This document shows positions 32,741-41,554 of a stretch of DNA of 64,000 nt, piece by piece. Both the position numbers and the translations under genes were made by a program. The notes beneath the pieces were generated by a model. It saw only the letters and a program-made list of their open reading frames with translations. It did not search any database and had not been told where the DNA came from. The DNA is from JBFHRE01 sp041746105 (GTDB taxonomy: Bacteria > Actinomycetota > Acidimicrobiia > Spongiisociales > ZC4RG35), in the NCBI GenBank assembly GCA_041746105.1, contig JBGTHP010000018.1, positions 1 through 64,000 on the forward strand, given 5' to 3'. Numbering within the stretch: the first letter of the stretch is position 1; each line of letters opens with the position of its first letter.

Positions 32741-33739
32741 TCACAGCTCCCGGGCCGACGACAGCCTCTCCTTCTCTGACGGCGACAAAAACGAGGCTGT
32801 AAGTGAGTTTTGCGCCAGCCGGGTCACCTCATCGCTGTTGAGCTCCAGGGCGCCGGTGACCGCCAGATAATTGTCGAGCACGTAGCCACCAAAGTAGGCA
32901 GGGTCGTCAGAATTGATGGTGACGATCACGCCTTCGTCAAGCAGGTCCTTGAGAGGATGGAGGCTCAGGTCAGGGGTCACCTGGAGACGCTGGTTCGAGA
33001 GCGGACACATCGTGAGGGGAACTTTGTCGGCCCGCAGCCGCGCCACCAGTCTCGGGTCTTCTACTGCCCGCACCCCGTGGTCGATCCGTTCCACGCCGAG
33101 ATCGTCCAACGCGCTCCAAATGTAGGCGGGGGGACCCTCTTCGCCTGCGTGCGCCACCTTGTGCCAGCCATAGGCTTCTGCTCGCCGATAGACATCCACG
33201 AATCCGGACGGCGGGTAACCGTTCTCCGACGAATCGAGCCCGATTCCGATGATGTCGTCGCGATAGGGTGAGGCGGCCTCAACTGTGGCCAGGGCGTCTG
33301 ATTCTGGGAGGTGGCGCAGGATGCAAAGGATCAATCCGGTCGACAACCCCCACCGTTCTCCTGCTTCTTTCGTGGCACGAAGAAAACCAGGCATGAAAAC
33401 GTCAAATCCGACACCGCGAGCCGTATGTGTTTGGGGATCAAAAAAGATCTCGGCCCGTCTAACCCCATCGGCGTTCGCTCGTTCGAGGTAGGCCAGCATG
33501 AGGCGGTAGAAGTCATCTTCTCTGAGGAGAACCGACGCAGCCTGGTAAAGGATGTCGAGGAACGATTGGAGATCTGTGAACTGGTAGGCGGCCGTGACGG
33601 CCTCGACGTCGGAGAATGGAAGTACCAGCGAGTTCCGCGCCGCCAGTTCGAACATCAATTCCGGTTCGAGCGTTCCCTCGATATGGACATGCAACTCGGC
33701 CTTGGGTAGATCTCTGATGAACTCGCGGGTGATATTCAT
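32741..33739 (-). CDS. add: Adenosine/adenine deaminase family protein, probably adenine deaminase type
   Basis: Zinc amidohydrolase of the adenosine deaminase superfamily: ELHVHIEGTLEP (zinc HxH), KVAHAGEEGPP (zinc His and catalytic Glu), RIDHGVRA, and TINSDDPAYFG (zinc Asp). FFDPQTHTARGVG and GLDSSENGYPP are what I recall of the adenine aminohydrolase subfamily (adenine to hypoxanthine) rather than of adenosine deaminase, so the symbol add is a family label only. 332 aa. It converges on the purine permease gene. Confidence 0.85.
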   Translation of the reverse strand: MNITREFIRDLPKAELHVHIEGTLEPELMFELAARNSLVLPFSDVEAVTAAYQFTDLQSFLDILYQAASVLLREDDFYRLMLAYLERANADGVRRAEIFFDPQTHTARGVGFDVFMPGFLRATKEAGERWGLSTGLILCILRHLPESDALATVEAASPYRDDIIGIGLDSSENGYPPSGFVDVYRRAEAYGWHKVAHAGEEGPPAYIWSALDDLGVERIDHGVRAVEDPRLVARLRADKVPLTMCPLSNQRLQVTPDLSLHPLKDLLDEGVIVTINSDDPAYFGGYVLDNYLAVTGALELNSDEVTRLAQNSLTASFLSPSEKERLSSAREL

Positions 33740-33777
33740 CTATCCATAATGCCAGCCGCTCGATCGAGATGACTGCC

Positions 33778-35166
33778 TCAGGTGATCAGGTTTCGCTCAC
33801 GGCCGTATTCGAGAACCAGCTCTCTGGCCTCCTCCTCTGAGTAAGGTCCCTCCTCGATCCGACGCTCGAGCAGCATTTCCATGATCTCACCGACGGCGGG
33901 GCCCGGCCTGATTCCGAGGATTGTCATAACCGTATGCCCGTCGATCGGCGGTCGAAGTGAGGCGAGTTCTTCCTGTTCTGCAAGCTCGATGATCCTGATT
34001 TCGAGCTCGTCAATCCGGTTCTGAATTGTCCTCGCCCGCCGCTCGTTGGAGGTTGTGACATCGCATCGCACAAGATCGTTGAGGTCTTCGAGCAGATCGC
34101 CGGCGTCGCGTACGTAACGGCGAACCGCAGAGTCGGTCCAGCCCATCTTCAGCGTGTGAGGCCTCAGGTGAAGAAAGACCAGGCGGGATACGTCCTCTAC
34201 GACGTCCTTAGAGAAACGGAGCTCCCGTAGACGATCTCTCGCCATTCGGGCGCCGACCACCTCATGGTGATGAAAACTGACGCCGCGTGGCCCGAACTGA
34301 CGGGTGGCGGGTTTACCGATGTCGTGCAGCAGCGCCGCCAACCGAAGCCTCAGGTTGTCAGGTCCTGCCTTTTCAACAACCGCGACGGTGTGGGCGAGAA
34401 CATCTTTGTGACGGTGGACCGGATCTTGCTCCATCGCCAGGGCCCGCATTTCCGGGAGAAAGCGATCGATCAGGCCGGTTTCGACGAGACCCCAGATGGC
34501 GTCCGCCGGTTCCGGGGCGACGATCAACTTCGAAAACTCGTCGCGGATGCGCTCGGCCGAGACGATCTCGAGCCGGTCGGCCATCTCCGTCACCGCAGCT
34601 ACCGCCTCCGGCGCGGGATCAAATCCCAGGGTGGCTTGAAAACGAAACAGCCGCAGCATCCGCAACGGATCGTCACCGAAGGAAATATGGGGATCGAGCG
34701 GAGTGCGCAAGCGGCCCGCCGCCAAATCTGTCAACCCGCCGTAGGGATCGATCGGCTCCGCGTCAGGTAACTTCAGCGCGATCGAATTGCAGCTGAAATC
34801 TCGACGGGCGAGGTCGTCCTCGATTCGATCCGAGAACGAGACCTCGGGCTTGCGAGATTCTGAACGGTAGATCTCGGCCCGGAATGTGGTGATCTCGAAG
34901 GCCCGTCCATCCTTGATGGCACCAATGGTCCCGAAAGTTTCACCGACCGTGTAGACGCTATTGGCCCAGTCGGCAAGCAACGCCTTGATCTCTTCTGGGC
35001 GGGCTCCGGTGGCGAAATCGAGGTCGTCGTGCGGTCGAGCGAGAAGCGCATCGCGCACTGAGCCTCCCACCAGATACAGGTCGTGGCCCGCACTGGCGAA
35101 ACGCTCCCCCAACTCCACGGTCAGGGTCCCCGGCTCGACCAGCCAACGAAGGCGGTCGGGGATCAT
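33778..35166 (-). CDS. cca: CCA tRNA nucleotidyltransferase
   Basis: Adds CCA to tRNA 3' ends. The polymerase-beta-like head has YLVGGSVRDALLARPHDDLDFAT (two metal Asp in DLD), then DLARRDFSCNSIAL and a neck (DDPLRMLRLFRFQATLGF, RIRDEFSKLIVAPEP). An HD domain follows (LAALLHDIGKPATR, HHHEVVGARMARDRL). The ATG at 35166 gives 462 aa; a longer frame to 35316 has no family similarity. TATTCT lies 8 nt before the ATG with no SD. Actinobacteria commonly carry this gene near the origin. Confidence 0.95.
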   Translation of the reverse strand: MIPDRLRWLVEPGTLTVELGERFASAGHDLYLVGGSVRDALLARPHDDLDFATGARPEEIKALLADWANSVYTVGETFGTIGAIKDGRAFEITTFRAEIYRSESRKPEVSFSDRIEDDLARRDFSCNSIALKLPDAEPIDPYGGLTDLAAGRLRTPLDPHISFGDDPLRMLRLFRFQATLGFDPAPEAVAAVTEMADRLEIVSAERIRDEFSKLIVAPEPADAIWGLVETGLIDRFLPEMRALAMEQDPVHRHKDVLAHTVAVVEKAGPDNLRLRLAALLHDIGKPATRQFGPRGVSFHHHEVVGARMARDRLRELRFSKDVVEDVSRLVFLHLRPHTLKMGWTDSAVRRYVRDAGDLLEDLNDLVRCDVTTSNERRARTIQNRIDELEIRIIELAEQEELASLRPPIDGHTVMTILGIRPGPAVGEIMEMLLERRIEEGPYSEEEARELVLEYGRERNLIT

Positions 35167-35278
35167 GGGGAGAGAGAATAGGGCTGTTGAATACCGACCC
35201 GGCGTCAGCTCTGCTGTGCTCAAGAAGTGACCGGAACACGCCGATAGCCATGTCGAACCGTTATTGGGAGAAAGATCC

Positions 35279-36361
35279 ATGGACCTGACGCTCGACCAAC
35301 TACTCCACCGCGCCATCGAGGCGAACGCATCGGACCTTCACCTCAAGGTAGGCGCGCCCCCGGTGATGCGGATTGGTGGCGAGCTGAGGCGGATGGAAGA
35401 CATCTCGCCTCTAAAACCGGCGGATACAGCTGGTTTTGCCCAGTCGATCTTCACCCAAAAGGCTGCGATCGAATTCAAGGAGTTCAACGAAGCCGACTTC
35501 GCGTACGGTCGTCACGACATCGGACGATTTCGGGTGAGTGCCTTCCGCCAACGCGGATCGGTGAGCCTGGTGATGCGTCGAGTCAGCCCGGGAGTCCCGA
35601 GCATGGAGCGCCTTGGACTGCCCCAGATCGTGAGAAAACTCGCTGCCGAGAGCAGAGGACTGATACTCGTGACCGGGCCGTCGGGCTCGGGTCGGAGCAC
35701 AACGCTCGCCGCCATCATCGAACACATCAACACGACAAGGCCCGTATCGGTGGTGACCATCGAAGACCCAATCGAGGTCCTGTTCCCCGACAAGATGGCC
35801 GTTGTGGCCCAGCGCGAGGTCGGAGTGGACACGGCGTCGTTTTCTGACGCAATCCATCGAGCGATGCGACAGGACGCCGACGTCATCATGGTGTCGCACA
35901 TCGTGGATCAAGACACCGCCCAGGCGGCGGTGGCCGCGGCCGAAACCGGACACCTGGTCCTGGCGGCGATGCATACCGCCGACCCGGTCGACACCGTCGA
36001 GCGACTGATCAACTTCTTTCCCTTGACCCAGCAAAAGACCGCCAGAGTCCAGCTAGCCGGCCTCCTACGTGGTGTCATCAGTCAGCGACTGATCGACGGC
36101 AGCGGCGGGACGGAGCGCGTTCTCGCGACCGAGGTCTTGGTAGCCAACCAGCGGATCCAGGAACACGTCATGTCCGCAGCCCCGCTGGAGTCATTCCTCG
36201 AGACGATCAAAGAGTCCGAGTTTTTCGGGATGCAGACGTTCGATCAGTCGCTCCTCGCGCTGGTCAAGGGGAGAGCGGTGGATGTCTCGACGGCATTGCC
36301 TTTTGTCAGAAACACCCATGAATTCCGGGCAAAGGCGATGGAAGCCGGAATCAACGTCTAA
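35279..36361 (+). CDS. PilT/PilU-like protein with degenerate ATPase site
   Basis: The protein follows PilT over its whole length: LLHRAIEANASDLHLKVGAPPVMRIGGEL, GRFRVSAFRQRGSVSLVMRRV, SRGLILVTGPSGSGRSTTLAA, VVTIEDPIE (Asp box), AMRQDADVIMVSHIVD (Walker B), and AMHTADPVDTVERLINFFP (His box). The Walker A Lys is Arg139 and the catalytic Glu after Walker B, normally in VGEMRD, is replaced by Ser206-His207. Hydrolysis should be weak or absent. No pilin, PilB or PilC gene is nearby. ATG at 35279 with GGGAG upstream. Confidence 0.88.
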   Translation: MDLTLDQLLHRAIEANASDLHLKVGAPPVMRIGGELRRMEDISPLKPADTAGFAQSIFTQKAAIEFKEFNEADFAYGRHDIGRFRVSAFRQRGSVSLVMRRVSPGVPSMERLGLPQIVRKLAAESRGLILVTGPSGSGRSTTLAAIIEHINTTRPVSVVTIEDPIEVLFPDKMAVVAQREVGVDTASFSDAIHRAMRQDADVIMVSHIVDQDTAQAAVAAAETGHLVLAAMHTADPVDTVERLINFFPLTQQKTARVQLAGLLRGVISQRLIDGSGGTERVLATEVLVANQRIQEHVMSAAPLESFLETIKESEFFGMQTFDQSLLALVKGRAVDVSTALPFVRNTHEFRAKAMEAGINV

Positions 36362-36362
36362 C

Positions 36363-37373
36363 TCAGATCCCCCAGATCTGAGCCAACTGGTCAGAGGCCC
36401 GGTCGAGGGCTAGCCACGAGGTGTCCGGGGAAGTCCGGCTCTCACCTGTCACGTCTTGCCCCGCGAACCCGCGCAACATCGATGCCACCGACAGTTCGAG
36501 CGCCGGCAGGTGATATCCACCTTCGAGGAACACCGTCGTCTGCCCAGGGGGAAACTCGGCGCAGATCCGAGCTGCCATCCTCCCGTAATCGGACGAGACC
36601 AACCGAAGCTCGGCCAGGGGGTCGTCCTCATGAGCGTCGAATCCGGCACTGACCAGCAACCAATCCGGTTCAAAACGACCGAGCACCGGCATGACCACCC
36701 GCTCGAACGCGGCCGAGTAGACGTCGCCTCCGGTCCCGGCCGGCAACGGCAGATTGACGGTTGCACCGATTGCCGGGGGTTCACCCGTCTCCTCCAGCAT
36801 CCCCTCAAATGGGTAGAAAGGGTGTTGGTGGAGACTGACGTAGAGGACTTCAGGGTCGGAAACCACAAGCTCTTGTGTGCCGTTGCCGTGGTGAACATCC
36901 CAATCGACAATCGCCACCCGCAGGCCCTGGGCGGTCAGCGCCCTCGCAGTCACCACGGCATTGTTGAAGATGCAGAAGCCCATCGCCTTGGAGGCACAGG
37001 CGTGGTGCCCCGGTGGCCGCACTGCGCAGAAACCGAGCAGGTCGACTGATCGGCTCCGCTGGAGTTCAACCATGTCGGGTCCGGCGCCTGCCGACCGGAG
37101 GGCTGCCTCCCAGGAGTCCTCCGAGACCACCGTGTCAGGATCGAGAGGTCCTCCCCCCGCCCTACAGAACCGCTCGACCGCGTCGATGTATGCCGCCGGG
37201 TGGACCCTCTCCAGTGTTTCCCTGTCGACCACAGGGGAGACAACGGTCTCGATCTCGAGACCAGAACCAAATACTCCGGCCTCGACTGCGGCCAGTCGCT
37301 CTGGTCGTTCGGGGTGCCAGGCGCCGGTCTGATGACGCCGAAAGCTCTCATGGGTGCCGTAACCAACTCTCAC
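36363..37373 (-). CDS. Histone deacetylase / acetoin-utilisation family deacetylase
   Basis: A zinc deacetylase of the AcuC/HDAC-like superfamily: HQTGAWHPERPERLAAVEAG near the start, AVRPPGHHACASKAMGFCIFNN (tandem His), AIVDWDVHHGNGTQELV (zinc Asp-x-His), LVSAGFDAHEDDPLAEL (zinc Asp) and FLEGGYHLPALELSV. All catalytic residues are intact. The GTG at 37373 places the family start correctly; a GTG at 37406 would overlap the diverging GNAT gene. Substrates may be acetyl-lysine proteins or acetylpolyamines. Its stop is one base from the convergent PilT-like gene. Confidence 0.9.
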   Translation of the reverse strand: MRVGYGTHESFRRHQTGAWHPERPERLAAVEAGVFGSGLEIETVVSPVVDRETLERVHPAAYIDAVERFCRAGGGPLDPDTVVSEDSWEAALRSAGAGPDMVELQRSRSVDLLGFCAVRPPGHHACASKAMGFCIFNNAVVTARALTAQGLRVAIVDWDVHHGNGTQELVVSDPEVLYVSLHQHPFYPFEGMLEETGEPPAIGATVNLPLPAGTGGDVYSAAFERVVMPVLGRFEPDWLLVSAGFDAHEDDPLAELRLVSSDYGRMAARICAEFPPGQTTVFLEGGYHLPALELSVASMLRGFAGQDVTGESRTSPDTSWLALDRASDQLAQIWGI

Positions 37374-37399
37374 GAGCCATACTTTGCCAGGATGGAAGC

Positions 37400-38119
37400 A
37401 TGACACGCTCTTTTAGCGCACGAGGGACATGGCCGGGCAGGGTGACCTTCCGCAGCGGATGGTCTGCGGCTCAGGCTCGGCCGTGGAACGAAGACCTCGA
37501 GGATGCCACCCTCAGATTGGATCGTGGAGGGGCAAAGATGATCAACAAGTGCTCTGAGTGGTTGTGCTCAAACCATGCTCCAAGTGTGATCTCGCCACCT
37601 CTCAACAACTCGTCCGTCAGCCTTTGGGAAGACGCCGGGTTCGAGAGATTCAGAACCCTCAAACTGATGGAACGCGATCTCTCGATCCCGTTTGCAGAGC
37701 CGGTGCATCCAATTCGCGTCGGCAAACGGAGCGAATGGGAAAAGGCCGCCGAAATAGACCGGCTTGCCTTCGATGAGACGTGGAGGGTCGGCCGCCTCGG
37801 GCTCGCCGATGCAGTCGCGGCAACACCCCGCTCCCGGTTCCTCGTCGCAGACCTAGATGATGCCGTTGTCGGATTCGCCATCGTCGGCGCCTCCGGACCC
37901 GGTTCGTATCTCCAGAGACTTGCTGTGGATCCCGCCGCGCAAGGAAAAGGAATCGGCCGGGCGTTGGTCCTGGCGTGTCTCCGGTGGGCACATACCCGTG
38001 GCGCCAACACGATGGTTCTCAACACGCAGCCGACCAACGATCCCGCAACTTCTCTTTATGAGGCTCAACGTTTCGAACCGCTCCCTGAGCCCCTCCAATT
38101 GGTTCGGTACCGGCCATGA
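37400..38119 (+). CDS. GNAT family N-acetyltransferase
   Basis: A 239-aa protein whose C-terminal half is a clear GNAT domain: RSEWEKAAEIDRLAFDETW, SRFLVADLDDAVVGFAIVG, YLQRLAVDPAAQGKGIGRALV (acetyl-CoA pyrophosphate loop, Q-x-x-G-x-G), NTQPTNDPATSLYEAQRFEPL. The N-terminal ~100 residues look like a worn second GNAT repeat (SLWEDAGFERFRTLKLMER). ATG 37400 lies 26 bp from the HDAC-like start on the other strand. It overlaps degV by 4 nt. Confidence 0.85.
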   Translation: MTRSFSARGTWPGRVTFRSGWSAAQARPWNEDLEDATLRLDRGGAKMINKCSEWLCSNHAPSVISPPLNNSSVSLWEDAGFERFRTLKLMERDLSIPFAEPVHPIRVGKRSEWEKAAEIDRLAFDETWRVGRLGLADAVAATPRSRFLVADLDDAVVGFAIVGASGPGSYLQRLAVDPAAQGKGIGRALVLACLRWAHTRGANTMVLNTQPTNDPATSLYEAQRFEPLPEPLQLVRYRP

Positions 38120-38931
38120 TCGGGATCGTCACAGATTCTTCCAGTGATCTACCCCCTGATCTGGTTGCCGCTTCCGGTGTCACCGTGGTCCCGTTGTCGA
38201 TTCGGTTCGGCGCGCAAGAATTCACCGACGGGGTGGATCTGAGCCCGACCTCCTTTTGGCAACGGCTGGTCGCCTCAGACCGGCTCCCGGAAACTGCCGC
38301 ACCGTCGGCGGGCGCCTTCGCCGACGCCTACCAGGCACTGGCGGTAGACGGCTGCGAGGGGGTCGTCGCGGTCACCCTGTCATCACAAATGTCTGCGACA
38401 TATCAAGCAGCCGTGATCGGGGCGGAGGCGGTCTCGATTCCGGTGAGCGTCGTCGACTCCGGAACGGTCTCGATGGCCCTCGGGTGGTCGGTCCTGGCCG
38501 CCGCTGCTGCCGCCGGCGGCGGCGCCTCGAGGACCGAGGCAGCCGATGAGGCCAAGCGGGCGTCAGGCTCCTCGCACCTCGTCGCCGTTTTGGACACACT
38601 CGACTTTCTACGGCGGGGAGGTCGCATCGGCAGCGCTCAGGCCCTGGTGGGTGGCCTCCTCGACATAAAACCCCTCATCACCGTCAAGAATGGCGTGGTC
38701 GAGCCGGCAGGCAGGGTGAGAACACGCTCCAAAGCCTTGGCCGCGCTCGTCCAGAGGCTTGACGATCGGGTGCCGGAGAACGTTGCGGTACTTCACACCG
38801 GAGACGGCGGCCACGCCCCGTTGATGGAGGTCTTGACCTCGAGGGGTCTGACGGCCACCGAGTGTTTATTGGGGGCGGTGGTCGGAACCCACACCGGACC
38901 GGGGACCCTCGCCATTGCGTTCGTGGACTGA
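38116..38931 (+). CDS. DegV family fatty-acid-binding protein
   Basis: DegV proteins bind a fatty acid and, as FakB, present it to the kinase FakA. Landmarks: GIVTDSSSDLPPDL, VVPLSIRFGAQEFTDGVDL, TAAPSAGAFADAYQAL, VAVTLSSQMSATYQAAV, VAVLDTLDFLRRGGRIG, LLDIKPLITVKNG and GTHTGPGTLAIAFV. 271 aa. No fakA/dak gene is adjacent. Stop and next start overlap (TGATG), linking it to the pseudokinase operon. Confidence 0.93.
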   Translation: MIGIVTDSSSDLPPDLVAASGVTVVPLSIRFGAQEFTDGVDLSPTSFWQRLVASDRLPETAAPSAGAFADAYQALAVDGCEGVVAVTLSSQMSATYQAAVIGAEAVSIPVSVVDSGTVSMALGWSVLAAAAAAGGGASRTEAADEAKRASGSSHLVAVLDTLDFLRRGGRIGSAQALVGGLLDIKPLITVKNGVVEPAGRVRTRSKALAALVQRLDDRVPENVAVLHTGDGGHAPLMEVLTSRGLTATECLLGAVVGTHTGPGTLAIAFVD

Positions 38932-40229
38932 TGCCGCCGCCGCTCCCAGAGAGATATCGCCTGGAGATTCGTCTTGGCAGAGAGGCGGACATCGAACACT
39001 GGCTGGGAACCGATGACTCCCTCGACAGGCCGGTGCTGATTCGACTGCTCGGCCCCGAAACCAAGCCAGAGCGCCGAGACGCCTTCCTGGAGTCTGTTCG
39101 ATCGTCGGCGTCCATCAACCACCCACATCTCGAACAGGTCTTCACCGCGGATTACGTGCCCGACGGTGCGTTCGCAGTATCGGAGTGGACCGGCGGGTCT
39201 TCTATCGCCGACCGAACGTCGGCCGGGGACACGATGTCGGTGACCGACTTCCTTCCCAACGCCGCCGGCCTCGCCTCGGCGCTGGCAGCTCTACATTCGG
39301 AAGGGATCGTCCACGGTGCGATCGACACGAAATCCGTTTCATATTCTGTGAGCCACCCCGCCAAGCTCGGAGGGGTAGGTCGCCCCCGGCGCTGGCTCAC
39401 GGCCTCCGAGGATGTCAGGGCACTGGCGGAGGCACTGGCAGAAGGCCTCACCGGTTATCCGGGCGGTGGCCCTCCACCCAGCGAGATCGTCGACGGGATC
39501 CACCCCGAGGTCGACCGGATCCTGGCTGCGGCGCGGAGGGGAGCGTTGACCGCACAGGCGCTGGCCGAGGACTTGACTGCGGCACCGTCACCGCCGAGAC
39601 GCCGCGCCGACTCGCCCTCATGGTCACGCCGCCTGCTGTTCGCGGCAATCAGCCTCACCGCCCTTGCGCTAGCGCTGATCGGAGTCGGTCAGCTCCTGGT
39701 GGGAGGATCAGATGGGAGGATCGCGGTACCGGTAGATCCGCGCTCGGCTCCACTGGTACCCACACCCAACGAACCCACAACGATCGTCACCGCGGCCGCT
39801 CCGTCGCTTTCGCTCGTGCCTTCCGGAGTCGCCACGGTCGATCCGTTCGGAGGCGACGAAGAAAACGACCAGCTCCTTATCGCTCTCACCGACTCCGATC
39901 CGGCCACCGTGTGGCGCTCTGAGCGCTACCGAGATCAATTGAGCCTGATAAAGCCGGGCCTCGGGCTGGGTTTTGCCGCCACAGGATCACCCGAGTTGAT
40001 CGTGATCGAAAACATCACCCCCGGTCTGGTCTACCGCCTCGGATGGTCGCCCTCGCCTTCATTGGATGGGTTCGAGGTTGTTGCCACCGGCACCAATCAG
40101 AGCGATCAGATTCAACTTCAGCTGCCCAGCCGCGACGGAGGTTGGTGGATTCTCTGGGTCACCGAGGTGCCTCCCGTCGACGGCGGCGAGAGATTCTTCG
40201 AAGTTGGCGAGGTACGATTCGGCGAGTGA
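38931..40229 (+). CDS. Stand-alone MviN-type pseudokinase with membrane anchor and extracellular beta domain
   Basis: Residues 1-215 follow a protein-kinase fold: YRLEIRLGREADIEHWLG, PVLIRLLGPET (the ATP Lys is Arg38), SINHPHLEQVF, ALAALHSEGIVHGAIDTKSV (catalytic HRD is HGA, 128-130), AKLGGVG (DFG lost). One TM helix (234-257) precedes an extracellular discoidin-like beta domain (ALTDSDPATVWRSERYRDQ ... FEVGEVRF). This matches the C-terminal part of mycobacterial MviN/MurJ, whose pseudokinase binds FhaA when phosphorylated (from literature), but no MurJ domain is here. ATG 38931 overlaps the degV stop; the stop overlaps the sigma gene GTG. Confidence 0.82.
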   Translation: MPPPLPERYRLEIRLGREADIEHWLGTDDSLDRPVLIRLLGPETKPERRDAFLESVRSSASINHPHLEQVFTADYVPDGAFAVSEWTGGSSIADRTSAGDTMSVTDFLPNAAGLASALAALHSEGIVHGAIDTKSVSYSVSHPAKLGGVGRPRRWLTASEDVRALAEALAEGLTGYPGGGPPPSEIVDGIHPEVDRILAAARRGALTAQALAEDLTAAPSPPRRRADSPSWSRRLLFAAISLTALALALIGVGQLLVGGSDGRIAVPVDPRSAPLVPTPNEPTTIVTAAAPSLSLVPSGVATVDPFGGDEENDQLLIALTDSDPATVWRSERYRDQLSLIKPGLGLGFAATGSPELIVIENITPGLVYRLGWSPSPSLDGFEVVATGTNQSDQIQLQLPSRDGGWWILWVTEVPPVDGGERFFEVGEVRFGE

Positions 40230-40819
40230 CATCTCGCTCAGCCAGATCGCTTCGGGATGCCGACGACGCGAGCCTGCTCCAACTGGTGGCGCAAGGTGAT
40301 CGGAGCGCGTTCTCGGTGGTCATGGATCGCCACCAGGATCTCGTCTTCGCGGTGTGCCTCCGGCTCATGGGCAATCGAGAAGCGGCGCTGGATGCCACAC
40401 AAGAGACGTTTTTGACGGTTTTTCGCAAGGCCGATCGATTCAGGGCCGAAGCCGCCTTCACCACCTGGCTGTATCGGGTCGCAACCAACACGTGTTATGA
40501 CCTCCTGCGAAAACAGAAACGTCGACGTACCGAGTCCCTTCCCGATCATGTAGATCCAGTGGACCAAACCGGGGAGGACGGCTACCGATCGGTGGAGCTG
40601 GCGCCTGCGGTCGAGAAGGCGCTGGCGTCGATCCCGGAAGACTTCAGGACCGTGGTCATACTGTCCGATGTCTCTGGGATGTCGCTGGCCGAGGTCGCAG
40701 AGATCGTTGGCGTCCCGATCGGCACCGTGAAATCGAGAATCTTTCGCGGTCGCAAACTCCTGGCGCAACTACTCGGGAACTTATTGGACACCTCGGAGCC
40801 TCTAACAGACGATGCATGA
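40226..40819 (+). CDS. sigM: ECF RNA polymerase sigma factor, SigM-like
   Basis: A 197-aa sigma-70 family factor with region 2 (AFSVVMDRHQDLVFAVCLRLMGNREAALDATQETFLTVFRKADRF) and region 4 (LASIPEDFRTVVILSDVSGMSLAEVAEIVGVPIGTVKSRIFRGRKLL). Gene order pseudokinase-sigma-anti-sigma-trxB-trxA-CwlM matches the mycobacterial mviN-sigM-rsmA-trxB2-trxC-cwlM locus, supporting the SigM label. The GTG at 40226 overlaps the previous stop (GTGA). The sigma is presumably held by the next gene product. Confidence 0.92.
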   Translation: MTSRSARSLRDADDASLLQLVAQGDRSAFSVVMDRHQDLVFAVCLRLMGNREAALDATQETFLTVFRKADRFRAEAAFTTWLYRVATNTCYDLLRKQKRRRTESLPDHVDPVDQTGEDGYRSVELAPAVEKALASIPEDFRTVVILSDVSGMSLAEVAEIVGVPIGTVKSRIFRGRKLLAQLLGNLLDTSEPLTDDA

Positions 40820-41522
40820 TCACGACGTGAACCTGGTGACGGATCTGACCGCCGGCGAAGATGACGGCCGCGGCGCCGATCTCGTGGCGAGTTGCGCAGA
40901 ATGTGCCAGCGAATACCGAGAGCAAGTGGCCATCAAGACCGCCTTGGCCCAACTGCCGTCCATCACCATGCGGACAGAAGAACGATCCGCCCTCCGCGTC
41001 GGCGTCAACGCGGAACTCGACCGTGGTGCCAGGGTTCTTGCGTTTCCCACCAGGTGGGCCCGGCTCGGGACCGTGGCGGCGGCAATGCTCGTTGTTGTTG
41101 GCGTCGGTGGCGTCGCCCTCAATTGGGAAGGGCTTTCCGGATCAGGCGGCGACCCGGCGATCGCACAGTTGGATCTCGCATCAGAAAGCGCTGCGGCGAC
41201 GACTGCCGCCGCTGCCGACGGGGCGTACACCTCATTGGCTCCTTCGGCCGGCAGATTGGTGCCCGCGCCCGTTGATCTCGGCGAGGTGACCGAAATTGAG
41301 TTCGCCGATTCCCTCACCGAGACGAGAGAAAACATCGGGGCCGCCCAAGAAACAACCGAATTGGCCGAAAAACAGCCGGTCCCGTGCGCCGAATATGTCG
41401 AAGGCGAGCCTGACCGGGTGGTTCGAGCTGTCGTCGGTGGCCAAGAAGTCATCGGGTTTGTGGTCGAGAACACTCCAATTGCCTTCTACGTCGACACCTG
41501 CGAACCATATCTCCTCGACTGA
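40812..41522 (+). CDS. Anti-sigma factor, single-pass membrane protein
   Basis: A 236-aa protein overlapping the sigma gene by 8 nt. The N-terminus has ASCAECASEY, the Cys-x-x-Cys half of a zinc anti-sigma motif, with His residues at the very start. One TM helix (about 84-105, LGTVAAAMLVVVGVGGVALNW) leads to an extracytoplasmic domain with two Cys that could form a disulfide (PVPCAEYVEG ... YVDTCEPYLLD). With thioredoxin genes next door, redox control of sigma release is a fair inference. Confidence 0.8.
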   Translation: MHDHDVNLVTDLTAGEDDGRGADLVASCAECASEYREQVAIKTALAQLPSITMRTEERSALRVGVNAELDRGARVLAFPTRWARLGTVAAAMLVVVGVGGVALNWEGLSGSGGDPAIAQLDLASESAAATTAAAADGAYTSLAPSAGRLVPAPVDLGEVTEIEFADSLTETRENIGAAQETTELAEKQPVPCAEYVEGEPDRVVRAVVGGQEVIGFVVENTPIAFYVDTCEPYLLD

Positions 41523-41554
41523 CCAGGAATCCGGCCGAGCTAACCTCAGGCCCG

